This document shows, piece after piece, positions 12,136-21,764 of a DNA stretch of 64,000 bases. Source of the stretch: Rattus norvegicus (Eukaryota > Chordata > Mammalia > Rodentia > Muridae); the NCBI RefSeq assembly GCF_036323735.1, contig NW_026947410.1:310001-374000 (forward strand). The letters run 5' to 3'. Both the position numbers and the translations under genes were made by a program. The notes below the pieces were generated by a model. That model was not told the origin of the DNA. It saw only the letters and a program-made list of their open reading frames with translations, and did no database searches. Position 1 is the first letter of the stretch. Each line of letters starts with the position of its first letter.

Positions 12136-13057
12136 CTATAAACTTATTTCTAAATGACGGTTTTGGAAGATTCAGAAAGCTTACTGTGATGATGTTGCAA
12201 TAGCAGGATGGTATAGATGCGTACTTTGTGAGCAGTGCCTCAGTGAGTCCTTTTTTTTTTTTTTGAGTAGGAAGCCATCATTTCATGCATAATTATTTTC
12301 ACTGATGAGTAGAATGATCCCTGTTGAATGGATGGGTATCTAGGTCTGAACTGTGTGATGATAAATTTAGACTGATTGGTTGAATAGGCTAGAGTGAGGT
12401 ATAAAAAGGATTAACACACTAGTAAACGTCTTCTTTGAAGAAGTGATTTATTGCTTTTATAATATCATTACTAAAACAGAAGTGTTATAGGGTATAGGTC
12501 ATTTAAAATCAGTTCGACTATTTACTCAAACTTCCTTTATAAAAGTATTCCCTAAAATGTATGTCAGAGTATTAACTTAATGTTTTCACCATAGTTTTAT
12601 TTATTGAAAATGTTTGTAAACTTTTGTCCTAAAATAAATATCTTATTTCCCTTTTTTCTCCATTATTTTTACTGAAAAATACTTGGTCTTAAAAAAAAGA
12701 TTGCTCAACATTTATATTCATAGTTGTATCGGAATCTTTATAATTGACTTATGCTACCTTCTTTCCCCCCCCCCAAAAAAATTAAGAAATTTAAGTACTA
12801 TCTTTCTGCAAAGTTACTGTGTCAAATATAGTGCATTCTATTTATACTAAGGAAGTCTTTTGTCCTCTATCCTATCATTTTTTGCCCCAACTAGGAATCC
12901 AATTAGATAGCACAAAGTCCCAGACTTTCCAATAGTAACATTACCTCATTCTTCTAGTAAGCTAACTAAAGTTTTAAAATAGAGTCCTTAGTTATATCAT
13001 TAGCGATCAATTTGTTTGGTTTTGTTTATTTTTGTTGCTGCTGCTGCTGTTGTTGTT
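12136..13057. other. Intronic sequence, nothing recognised
   Basis: AT-rich intron sequence of the XPR1-like locus with poly-T (12251-12264) and a C/A homopolymer junction near 12765-12780. No exon-like match seen. Confidence 0.5.
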
Positions 13058-13190
13058 ATTTTTCAAGGCACGTATTTCAGTGTGGCCCTGTTTGTCTGAG
13101 ATCAGGATCTACAGAACAGGCTAATCTTGAACTCACCCAGATCTGCTGCCTCTGACTCTAAAGGCATGTGCAATGAGTGCCTGGGCACAG
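13058..13190 (-). mobile_element. B1 SINE (reverse), in XPR1-like intron
   Basis: Reverse-complement B1 words appear in order: 'gtggccctgtttgtctgaga', 'acaggctaatcttgaactca', 'tctgctgcctctgactctaa'. Diverged. Confidence 0.65.
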
Positions 13191-13849
13191 ATCAGGTTTT
13201 ACTAATTTTTTTGAGTAAAATTGTGTGTGCATGGACATGAACTCAAGGGACCTGGAGAGTGTTCAGTGGTTATCAGCACAGGCTGAGGATCATAGAATCA
13301 AAATATATCGGCTCCAGAGACCAGTGTCTCAAAACTTGTCATTATTGTTTCCATAGCTAATTCAAACCTTATCTGTTATAGATGATATTCAAGATTGATT
13401 CATATTATATAGTCATGTATCTCTCTGAAGAGAAATGTTTATAGAATAAAGAGAAAGAACCAACCACATCTGAGGGCAGGCCTGCCATAGTTTCCCTGGT
13501 TGAATGTGTCTACTAAATAAAAAAAGGATACATCCAGAGAGCTAGGAATTTAAGCTCATTTTCAGAATTACTATAGTGTCAGAGGAATGCAATATTATCT
13601 ATAAATTTTCTTCTGTATGATAAAGTAAAGGGAGACTAAGAGGATAAAGTTAAAAGCTATCTCTATCCATTCTCCTCCACGCAGGTACCACTGGGTCCCC
13701 TGCACAACAAACAGTATCTGGTTCTCCTCTGCAATGACAGGAATTTTTTTTATAATTATAACAGGTTTAAAGAAAACCAGTCAAGGTGAATTTGTGTTAA
13801 TGTGAATAACAAAGGACTAGCTTAGGAAATACTGTGAGAAAGTTGACCG

Positions 13850-13950
13850 TGCTGTTACACACTATGATCCTGGCCTTACTGAGTAAAGGCAGGAGAATTT
13901 CAAGTTAGAGGCCAGCCTGGGGTACATAGTGCAGCCTGTCTCAACCTACT
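13850..13950 (+). mobile_element. B1-like SINE fragment
   Basis: 'actgagtaaaggcaggagaa', 'gttagaggccagcctggggt' and 'catagtgcagcctgtctcaa' match a forward B1 body. Old. Confidence 0.55.
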
Positions 13951-14149
13951 CCCCTTAAGAGAATTGTTATCAGAATTGAGCTATACCCATTTATAAACTC
14001 TAAGAGAATATATTGCATGAGTTAGTTGCTTAACAACACATTTATCATTATTTTCAGAATAGTGGTCAGAGGTGACTTTTGTGGAAATGTTAAGGCCAAC
14101 ACAGTCATTACCATTACATTAGTGAAATCAATATTATATAGTCTGTGGG

Positions 14150-14225
14150 TGCAGTCAAGTGGTAGAGTGCATGCCTCATATGCATAAGATCCTGGGCTTG
14201 AAACCCAATGCTCTAAGAGTGTCAT
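14150..14225 (+). mobile_element. ID/tRNA-like SINE fragment
   Basis: 'caagtggtagagtgcatgcc' and 'tgggcttgaaacccaatgct' match the A- and B-box parts of the ID family. No clear poly-A. Confidence 0.5.
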
Positions 14226-14277
14226 TTAGGTTAGAGAATGCAACAGACCTCAGATGATCACACTCCCTGCCTGTTTT

Positions 14278-14432
14278 TCTCTCTCTGATTTTGTGAGACA
14301 GGGTTTTTCTGTGCAGCTGTCCTAGAACTCACATTGTAGACCAGGCTGGATAACAATTCAGAGATCTGCATGCCTCTTCTTCCCTCTTTTGGAATTAAAG
14401 GCATGAGCCACCACTGTCTGTCCCTTCCTGTC
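14278..14432 (-). mobile_element. B1 SINE (reverse)
   Basis: 'gtgagacagggtttttctgt', 'gtcctagaactcacattgta', 'gaccaggctggataacaatt' and 'aaaggcatgagccaccactg' give a near-complete reversed B1. Confidence 0.85.
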
Positions 14433-14511
14433 TTTTATAGGCAAAGAAGAGCTTTGTAGTCAGCCAAGTTTACCCTGTCCAACAAATGATTTGTAGTCCA
14501 ACACCGGGTTA

Positions 14512-14635
14512 CCTCTTGTGCTTACATCACTTATTTTTCTTACTCCGTAGCACAGGCTAGCCTCAAACTTGTTGCACTGCTGCCTCAGCCTTTTAAGTGA
14601 AGGCCTACAGGAACGAACCACTATGGCTAGCGTAT
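14512..14635 (-). mobile_element. B1/B4-related SINE (reverse)
   Basis: 'gtagcacaggctagcctcaa', 'actgctgcctcagcctttta' and 'cctacaggaacgaaccacta' follow reversed B1 order. It lies directly downstream of the previous B1 in the same intron. Confidence 0.6.
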
Positions 14636-14873
14636 TCTCTCTCCACTTGGTTTCTGCTTTCCCCAACAACAACCACACACTCATCCACTGTTTACCTTCC
14701 AATTTTGCATTCAACTCCTTCCTACTTTACTGGGTTACACACCCTCGTTGTCTGGGCTTAGTGTACGTGTGTTATTTATTGGTTTCCTTTTTAACAGCAG
14801 TCATTCTGAATGGTCAGCCTTGCAGTAGAGAACTGATTCTATGTTTTCTCATTTTTTCCTTTCTTTTTCTCAT

Positions 14874-15044
14874 TTTTGAGTATTTACTGCTGCCTTTCAT
14901 AAGGTAGGCTTTGCCAATTTCTGGATGGCCGATCAGCTGAACAGTCTGTCAGTGATTCACATGGACCTGGAATATATGATCTGCTTTTACAATTTGAACT
15001 TAAATGGGTTGAGAATAAGGGCCTGTTGCCAAATGATCCGCAAG
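14874..15044 (+). pseudogene. XPR1-like exon block 3
   Basis: Encodes the XPR1 counterpart including '[11 protein letters not shown]' and 'ADQLNSLSV', then 'DLEYMICFY'. The second codon is TGA (14877-14879), consistent with CGA to TGA decay at a CpG arginine codon. A one-base deletion near 14995 moves the remaining match ('NKGLLPND') into another frame. Both junctions appear damaged: the acceptor position 14872-14873 reads AT instead of AG, and the donor 15045-15046 reads AT instead of GT. The boundaries are inferred from phase with the next block. Confidence 0.8.
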
Positions 15045-16205
15045 ATACAGTATGATTTTGTATTCACACTAGTGAATGCCAGCATAAACAAAGAACTGTT
15101 GGGAATGATAACTTCGACAGTTAATGTCATGATGAAAACTCATCCAATAGCATTACACACAGAATTAAATGTGCTTGGCACCCTGTTAGCAATCTCCTTA
15201 TCTGAAATCATTTATTTGACATTTAAGTTGTGTTAGGATTTTAGTCAACCTATTGCCAAAACATTTACATCTTACATTTAAAGAATTCTGCAGTTATATC
15301 TCAATGTTCATATGTGTTGGTAGCTGTATCACAACTGCTAGAGTGCCAGCAGCTAGTCCTCATAGAAATGCTCAGGATGCCATTGCAGGAGCCAGTGGTC
15401 CAAGTACTGATTGCTTAGAATCAGGTCGAATGCCTGAGAAAGAACATCCTGGTCAGTTCAGAAGTCTTGACCTTCTTCTGGCTCTTTACCCATGCTTAGG
15501 TGACACCAAGTTAATTTAGTTAGGAAGTTTGCATTAATTACAAAGATCTAAGTGTAGAGAGACCTAGCATGTACTCACAAAAGATAATGATAAATTGGGT
15601 ATGGCAGGCCACCACTCACCTGCAATCCCAGCACTGAGGAGGCTGAACCCATAGGATGGCCAGTCATCCTGGGGTGCATAAATGAAATCCTGTCCCCAAA
15701 ACAAAAACTACTGCAGAGCAGCAATAAAAAACAATAATGAGCCATAAGCGTTCTATGATTATGAGGAGGCCATAGAGCGTGTGCTCTGGGTGTATGTTTA
15801 TAGTAACTTGCCACTTACAAAGCTGTCTCAGTACCCGTAATATTTCTACATTTTCCTATGTTTAAAGTCATAGAACAAAGCATGTGTTTTTCTTCCTTTT
15901 ATTCATAGACTCTTTTCCTATAGTTTTATTACACTTGAAAAAAGTACAAAATTGTTTGAGTTGGTTCTAGGATATTCAGAAATCACAAAAAGAATTGCCC
16001 AGTAGTCACCTCAGCTTCTCTCGTTTTCTCAGCCACTAAAGAGGTTGTGCAAGTAGTGTCTGCATAGGAGAAAGTGACTGTGAACCCACGGGATAGGGTT
16101 TTATGGATATGCTGATGGGTAGTTGTACTGTGTGAATAAATGGTATGAACAGTTAATTTATTTGAATTGCGATATTGTTTTCGTTCTTCTTTGAAATATT
16201 CACAG
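15045..16205. other. XPR1-like intron with a B1 SINE
   Basis: Lies between exon blocks 3 and 4. It contains a forward B1-like SINE (15592-15715) and otherwise unassigned sequence. Open frames at 15253-15519 and 14925-15236 run out of exon into intron and have no family match that I recognise. Confidence 0.55.
15592..15715 (+). mobile_element. B1-like SINE
   Basis: 'gggtatggcaggccaccact', 'cctgcaatcccagcactgag' and 'aaatcctgtccccaaaacaa' match forward B1 with an A-rich end. Confidence 0.7.
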
Positions 16206-16404
16206 AACCAGAATTTTGCAACAGAAATACATACAGAGTGCAAGCCACTGTTCAGTGCATTCCTGCTTGGCTTCGCTTCATCCAGTGCCTGTGCTGGTAC
16301 CGTGACACAAGAAGAGCCTTTCCTCTTCCAGTAAATGCTGCCTGGCAAATACTCTACAACTTTCTTCACCCTGACATTTCCAGCCCTTTACAACACTCAC
16401 GAAG
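16206..16404 (+). pseudogene. XPR1-like exon block 4 (start of EXS domain)
   Basis: Acceptor AG at 16204-16205 after a pyrimidine-rich run; donor GT at 16405. The first part encodes '[12 protein letters not shown]' and '[13 protein letters not shown]', then 'YRDTRRAFP', an unmistakable XPR1 EXS-domain block. Near 16338-16345 four extra bases shift the frame; the continuation matching XPR1 ('GKYSTTFF') lies in the new frame up to the donor. The next XPR1 exon was not recognised in the following 4 kb. Confidence 0.85.
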
Positions 16405-17955
16405 GTAGGCTGAGTTCTCCCATCTGAGCCCTTACTACTGCATTCTGTTGCCCTGGACTCTGCCGTCGCTGCTGCAGGTTCTGCTGAGGCTTCAGTACCT
16501 GGACATCTCACTTTAGCCTTGAATATAGTTTTAATCTCATTTCAATTAACAGTTATTATCACTAAGATTTTCAGTCAATTGATTAGAATTGTGATGCTGT
16601 TTCAATCCTGTCTGTTGCTCAGTGTCTTTAACCTATGGGTGCGTTGGGTTTTAATTTAGTGGTTTAGAGTGTTTTTTTTTTTTTTTCTGTTCGTTTTTGA
16701 GGATTTTTTGTTGTTTTTCCTTGGGGGGGTTGGGGAGGTTGAAATTTCCTTGTTTATTAGTGAGGTTAAGAAATGGTTAGGTGCACAAGAATCCCTCTTC
16801 CAACCAATTATTTAATATTTAAGTATTTTCTTTGATGAACATGTAAGGATTGTTTACAGCCCATTTAACTGCAAATTGAGTTCTCTGATCGCTTCAGTTT
16901 CTCATTTCTATGGAATCCTGCTATGACTTGCTACTGATCTTCTGTTGGGAATAGAAAAAAAAAGTCTTTTAAGTTTAGAACCAAATGCAGACACTCAGTT
17001 TGAATTTTTACCATCTCCCATGAACTGTCAGTGATTTTCCATCCTTGCACTAAAATGTATTCCTTCTTTGTCTGCTGAGTAGAGAGTATCAGCCCACACC
17101 TTACAAAGTGCAAAGAGCTTTGACTAATGCAGATTAGTAAAGAGCTTTTTAAATACGCACGTAAATTGTTCTCAGTAAACTTTTCTGTGCGGCTCTATTG
17201 GGAGATATATTCAGAAGTACAAAACTACTGTTGCTGTAATATGTATCTGATGCCATGTCAGATGAGGTCACTGTTAGTTCCGTGATATTGGTGTCCCTGA
17301 ACTTTCACAGTATGACATAGGGTCTGTGCTAGAATAGTATTGATAAATATAGCCATTCTTATTAAGTGTTAGAATTTAATTGAGTACCTCAGTGAAGGAA
17401 ACACATCCACAGGAATTCCATAATTTTAGTTCTTGCTAAGGAATGCCAGTACTCAATACCAGTATGCACCTTGATTTATAGATTTGACAGTTGATTTGGA
17501 AAAAAGATGCGATATGGCTTCTTTTACTAAATTATCAGAAATATTTGTCTCCTGTCTTAGATATAAATGAGTGCTGGGGTAGATTATACTAGTAATATAT
17601 TTATTAGGAAGTTAAAATTGCTGGAAGGTACTATTGACACAAAATACAGCACTTACCTCAGGAAATAAGGAATAGTTAATTCTTGAGGCAAACCTAAGTG
17701 CTAGTAGCCTGGGAGCATAGACTCAGGTTATAACCATCGGAGGTGATCACATAATATTTTATTTGATACAAAACAAAGAGAAACATAAATCAGTGCATTT
17801 ATCACATTGATGATCACTGCCAATAAGCAGGCTACAGCAAAACAAGTGGAACTCTGTATAGATCTAGGATGTCTGATAACATGTTTAGCTTTCAGATTGG
17901 TAAAGGATGGTGCCCTGCTGAGCATACATTTTAGGGCTGTAGTGAATTTGGTCCC
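16405..17955. other. Unassigned sequence downstream of the XPR1-like block
   Basis: AT-rich, with a poly-T run at about 16671-16686. I looked for the following EXS exons and did not see them. No gene called. Confidence 0.5.
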
Positions 17956-17959
17956 CAAC

Positions 17960-18150
17960 ACCCATGTAAAGGCTGTGAAAGGCAGCAAACACCTATAACT
18001 CGAGCTCTGGGGAGATAGACACTGTGACTTACTTGCCACTCCTATTATGGTATCATTGAGCTGCAGATTCAATCAGAGACCTTGTCAAAAAAAATAGGGT
18101 GGAGAATGCCTGGGAAGACACTGATACCAAGCTTCCCACACACAGAGAAA
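17960..18150 (+). mobile_element. B4-type SINE
   Basis: 'gcaaacacctataactcgag', 'gagctgcagattcaatcaga', 'gaccttgtcaaaaaaaatag' and 'ggtggagaatgcctgggaag' follow the forward B4 order. Confidence 0.65.
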
Positions 18151-18334
18151 ACATTTGACAGATTTGGATAGTCACAGGCCCATTCAGATAAAGGAGTGAA
18201 CAGTGAGTGACTTTCAAAGGGAAAGTCTAAGGTAGTCTGGTTAGGTTCTTCACACCATCTTCAATCACGAAGCTCGTTATTGAGACTCAGCCTTGAGGAA
18301 CTTATGTTTACATAAAGACCTTTAACAACACAAA

Positions 18335-18420
18335 AGGATTACAAGTCCAAGCCTGTCTTATTTACAGAGTGAGTTCAGGCCAATCTGGCCGCATAATAAA
18401 ATCCTGTCCCAAAATAAGTA
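18335..18420 (+). mobile_element. B1-like SINE fragment
   Basis: 'agagtgagttcaggccaatc' and 'aaaatcctgtcccaaaataa' match the 3' half of B1. Fragmentary. Confidence 0.45.
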
Positions 18421-18504
18421 ATATATAGCTTACCTCTAATTCATAGAACTCTGTGGTCTGTCCTTAGCACGATGTAAGAAGAATTACAAAGAAGGTTGGG
18501 ATGA

Positions 18505-18640
18505 GCCAGTAAAAATGGCTTCACAAGTAAAGGCACCTGAAGCAAAACTTGACAGCCTGAGTTCAGTCCCTGAGCACGATGGTAGAGAAAAAGAACTACC
18601 TCCATCAGGTTGTTTTCTGACCTCTGTGTTTGAACAGTTG
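18505..18640 (+). mobile_element. B2-family SINE fragment
   Basis: 'taaaggcacctgaagcaaaa', 'cctgagttcagtccctgagc' and 'ggttgttttctgacctctgt' match the forward tRNA-derived half of B2-family SINEs. An open frame at 18515-18718 is simply read through this SINE. Confidence 0.6.
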
Positions 18641-18829
18641 GACTATGAGGAAATGGATGCTTTGTCCCCAGTATCTCAGGGGCCTGGGGAATGTGAACAG
18701 AACTTTGAGCCAACATAATTTACCTATACATAAAGCAGTCCTGTACTAGTAAACACATATATTTCCTATTCAAGTATAGTTTAAATTGGTACAGTTTTAC
18801 ATTGATATATTTGATGCATTGATGACTTA

Positions 18830-18832
<3 letters not shown>

Positions 18833-18880
<48 letters not shown>
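18833..18880. repeat. (TA)n microsatellite, ~48 bp
   Basis: Uninterrupted TA repeat. Confidence 0.95.
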
Positions 18881-18882
<2 letters not shown>

Positions 18883-19164
18883 TTTTCTCAAAAACAAAAA
18901 AAATATCAGATTACATTATTCTTTCATTACAAGGTACTAAGAGAAGTTTCCTTATATCTGATTTAAAATTATAGAGGTTTGTTTAACTGTATATACTAAG
19001 GAATGGTTAAAGTGGTAAATTTATGGAGGTTTAAAACCACATATTTTTGAAAGGCTTCTATTATACTATTTTGTGTAAGCAGTGATCAGTAAAACCCTTA
19101 GCACAAAACTCTCACACAGCTTGCTAGGCCACAAATAAAAGTTGACATTCAGAGGACATGCAGG

Positions 19165-19250
19165 TGAGAATGACCGTGAAGGTCTGATCCTCCTGCCATA
19201 ACCACTCAAGTTCTGGGATTACAGAAGTGAGTAACCCTGCCTGGCTCCTT
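19165..19250 (-). mobile_element. B1-like SINE fragment (reverse)
   Basis: 'gtctgatcctcctgccataa', 'caagttctgggattacagaa' and 'gtaaccctgcctggc' resemble the reversed 5' part of B1-like SINEs. Confidence 0.5.
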
Positions 19251-19682
19251 ATTTTTATTTTGTGATACCAGGCTCATTCTCAGGGGTCTGAGTGTGAAGT
19301 GCCATGTGGTCACTGTGCCGTGGGGCTCATTCTGCCCCACCATGCAGTGTAAGAGGTAATTCTGCTTCCTTCTCCTGTTTCCCTTGACCCCATTTGTCAT
19401 GGCTGTGTTTGTCTTACACATTGCTACATCTTTTACTTCACATAATCATTGTAAGAATTGTCCTGAAATCATGGTATAGACTTTATAGGTGTACATGCTG
19501 CATGAATGCCCTGGAGAGAAAAATGGTTTGGCCATTTATTAATTTTGTTTATCATATCCCTAAAGTTTTAAATATATTTTAATATTGCTACATATTGGAT
19601 ACATAAATAATTTTTGTACCAAAAAGTCAAGAACTTGGCATTGCAAAATTTTGACGTTGAATCGTGTTCAGGTTTCATTTTC

Positions 19683-19755
19683 TTCCTTCTTTTCTTCCTT
19701 CCTTCCTTCCTTCCTTCCTTCCTTCCTTCCTCCCTTCCTTCCTTCCTTCCCTTTT
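19683..19755. repeat. (TTCC)n microsatellite
   Basis: Tetranucleotide polypyrimidine tract, slightly interrupted. Confidence 0.95.
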
Positions 19756-19779
19756 TTCTTTCTTTAAGATTGGGTCTCA

Positions 19780-19955
19780 TGTCAGGTGGTAACAGTGCAT
19801 CCCTTTAATCCCGACAGAGGCAGGTAGATCTTTGAGTTTGAGTCCACCCTTGTCTATAGAGAGAATTCCGGGATAGCCAGAGTTACGCAGAAAAGCCCTG
19901 TCTCGAGGGAGAAAACAAAAAACAGAACAGAACAGAACAAAACAAAACAAAATGT
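19780..19955 (+). mobile_element. B1 SINE
   Basis: 'catccctttaatcccgacag', 'aggcaggtagatctttgagt' and 'aaaagccctgtctcgaggga' are followed by an A-rich (AACAG/AAAAC) tail. Near full-length B1. Confidence 0.8.
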
Positions 19956-19984
19956 GCAAGTCTCAAATAAAAATTAAAAAAAGA

Positions 19985-20115
19985 CAGGGCTAGGCCACAC
20001 ATAGGTCTTACTAGCTTCAAATTCATTATGTAGCAAGCATGACTTTGAACTTCCGACTCCCTTCCTTCTATTTCCCTCTTAAGTGCTGGGATTAGAGGAA
20101 TGTGCAACAAAAACA
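19985..20115 (-). mobile_element. B1-type SINE (reverse)
   Basis: 'acataggtcttactagcttc', 'agcatgactttgaacttccg' and 'aagtgctgggattagaggaa' in reversed B1 order. Confidence 0.65.
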
Positions 20116-20129
20116 TAACCAGTTTTATA

Positions 20130-20205
20130 TGGTGATGGATATCAAACTCAGGGCTTCAGTTTGCTAGGCAGACGTCCTACCAGTTGAGCCATCGCCCCAG
20201 CCCTA
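20130..20205 (-). mobile_element. ID/B2-like SINE (reverse) fragment
   Basis: 'atatcaaactcagggcttca', 'ttgctaggcagacgtcctac' and 'cagttgagccatcgccccag' give a reversed tRNA-derived SINE head. Confidence 0.65.
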
Positions 20206-20597
20206 GTTAGGTTACTTTATTGGACAGTGTCCTAAAAAACAAAGTCTTTAAAAGTAATTACTGAGACAATAGAATCTAGTCAAAATTACTAATTATCTAG
20301 ATACTGTTCTATTGAGGCTGTTGCAAAGGAAACATTTGTGAGGAAAAAATAGTAAAAGACCATGACATGACCTTGTTTAGACTCTGATGTGATTCTTTCA
20401 AAGAAGTAGTCTGCCTGGGTTACCATAGTAACAGCACTGTACTAAGTGAACTTTGAAAATTGTTACAGTGCTTGTTTTTTTGTTGTTGTTTTTTTTTCTG
20501 CTGCCTGATTTGTTAAGATGGAGGATTATGCATTAACTCTGCACCTAGAATCATTGTAGGTGAGGATTTAGGTAAGCTATTTAGAAAGATTAATCAT

Positions 20598-21203
20598 GAG
20601 GACCCAGGAGCGGCAGGACACCTGCCTGAGACACCAGCGGAACCTGAAAGAAACAGACCGGATAAACAGTTCTCTGCACCCAAATCCCATGGAAGGGAGA
20701 GCTAAACCTTCAGAGAGGCAGACAAGCCTGGGAAACCAGAAGAGACTGCTCCCTGCACACACATCTCGGACGCCAGAGGAAAAAGCCAAAGACCATCTGG
20801 AACCCTGGTGCACTGAAGCTCCCGGAAGGGGCAGCACAGGTCTTCCTGGTTGCTGCCGCTGCAGAGAGCCCCTGGGCAGCACCCCACGAGCGAACCTGAG
20901 CCTCGGGACCGCAGGTAAGACCAAATTTTCTGCTGCAAGAAAGCTGCCTGGTGAGCTTGGGACACACGGAAGCAGAATTTCTCTAGGACCGGGCACGTTC
21001 TGTGTTTACCGGAAGTCCCACACCCGCAGATCCCGGCCCGCAGCAGCTATCTGCTCCCAGACCCGGTGAGAGAGAGACCCAACCGCCTGGTCAGGTGGGC
21101 ACTCCTGAGGCTGCAGAGCGGAGGAGACCACCAACACTGCTCACCCCTGCCCACATCCCTGGCACAAGAGGAAACTGTATAAGGCCTCTGGGCTCCCTTG
21201 GGG
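20598..21203 (+). promoter_or_regulatory. L1 5' UTR promoter monomer 1
   Basis: GC-rich unit starting at about 'gacccaggagcggcag'; the same motif recurs at 21205, giving a period of about 606-613 bp. Tandem promoter monomers are the known 5' organisation of rodent L1s. The unit contains CAGGTAAGA at 20912-20920. Confidence 0.85.
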
Positions 21204-21764
21204 GAGGGCCCAGGAGCGGCAAGACCCCTGTCTGAGACACCGACAGAACCTGAAAGAAACAGACCACAGACCGGATAAACAGTTCTCTGCACCCAAATCC
21301 CATGGGAGGGAGAGCTAAACCTTCAGAGAGGTAGACAAGCCTGGGAAAACAGAAGAGACTGCTCCCTGCACACACATCTCGGACGCCAGAGGAAAAAGGC
21401 AAAGACCTTCTTGAACCCTGGTGCACTGAAGCTCCCGGAGGTGGCGGCACAGGTCTTCCTGGTTGCTGCCGCTGCAGAGAGCCCCTGGGCAGCACCCCAC
21501 GAGCGAACCTGAGCCTCAGGACCACAGGTAAGACCAAATTTTCTGCTGCAAGAAAGCTGCCTGGTGAACTCAAGACACAGGCCCACAGGAACAGCGGAAG
21601 ACCTGTAGAGAGGAAAAACTACACGCACGAAAGCAGAACACACTGTCCCCATAACTGACTGAAAGAGAGGAAAACGGGTCTACAGCACTCCTGACACACA
21701 GGCTTATAGGACAGTCTAGCCACTGTCAGAAATAGCAGAACAAAGTAACACTAGAGATAATCTG
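21204..21764 (+). promoter_or_regulatory. L1 5' UTR monomer 2 and leader to ORF1
   Basis: Second unit, matching monomer 1 over about 370 bp ('cccaggagcggcaagacccc' up to 'ctgcaagaaagctgcctggt'), then the unique leader. CAGGTAAGA recurs at 21525-21533. The leader runs directly to the ORF1 ATG at 21765. Confidence 0.85.

Larger units (their letters stand above)
10832..16404 (+). pseudogene. XPR1-like partial non-processed pseudogene
   Basis: Four consecutive exon-like blocks with intervening introns encode a degraded middle section of XPR1, the SPX/EXS-domain plasma-membrane phosphate exporter that is also the host receptor for xenotropic and polytropic mouse retroviruses. The blocks are 10832-11022, 11324-11504, 14874-15044 and 16206-16404, corresponding to very roughly residues 260-505 of a ~696-residue protein: transmembrane segments and the start of the EXS domain. 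Retained introns show that this is a duplicated gene segment, not a retrocopy. Each block carries at least one lesion: a stop at 10978-10980, frameshifts near 11456, 14995 and 16338, a stop at 14877-14879, and two altered splice sites flanking the third block. I recognise no SPX exons upstream and no later EXS exons downstream. A functional product is very unlikely. Assignment rests on recognising the family sequence. Confidence 0.85.

Noticed and set aside
14569..14907. 112-codon plus-strand open frame
   Set aside because: It runs from a reversed B1/B4 SINE through intron into the wrong frame of XPR1-like exon block 3.
15253..15519. 88-codon open frame in the XPR1-like intron
   Set aside because: No recognised domain, no splice signals in phase with flanking blocks, and not matching any XPR1 segment.
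16278..16511. Minus-strand open frames over XPR1-like block 4 (also 15983-16369)
   Set aside because: Shadows of the plus-strand exon-like sequence; no family match.
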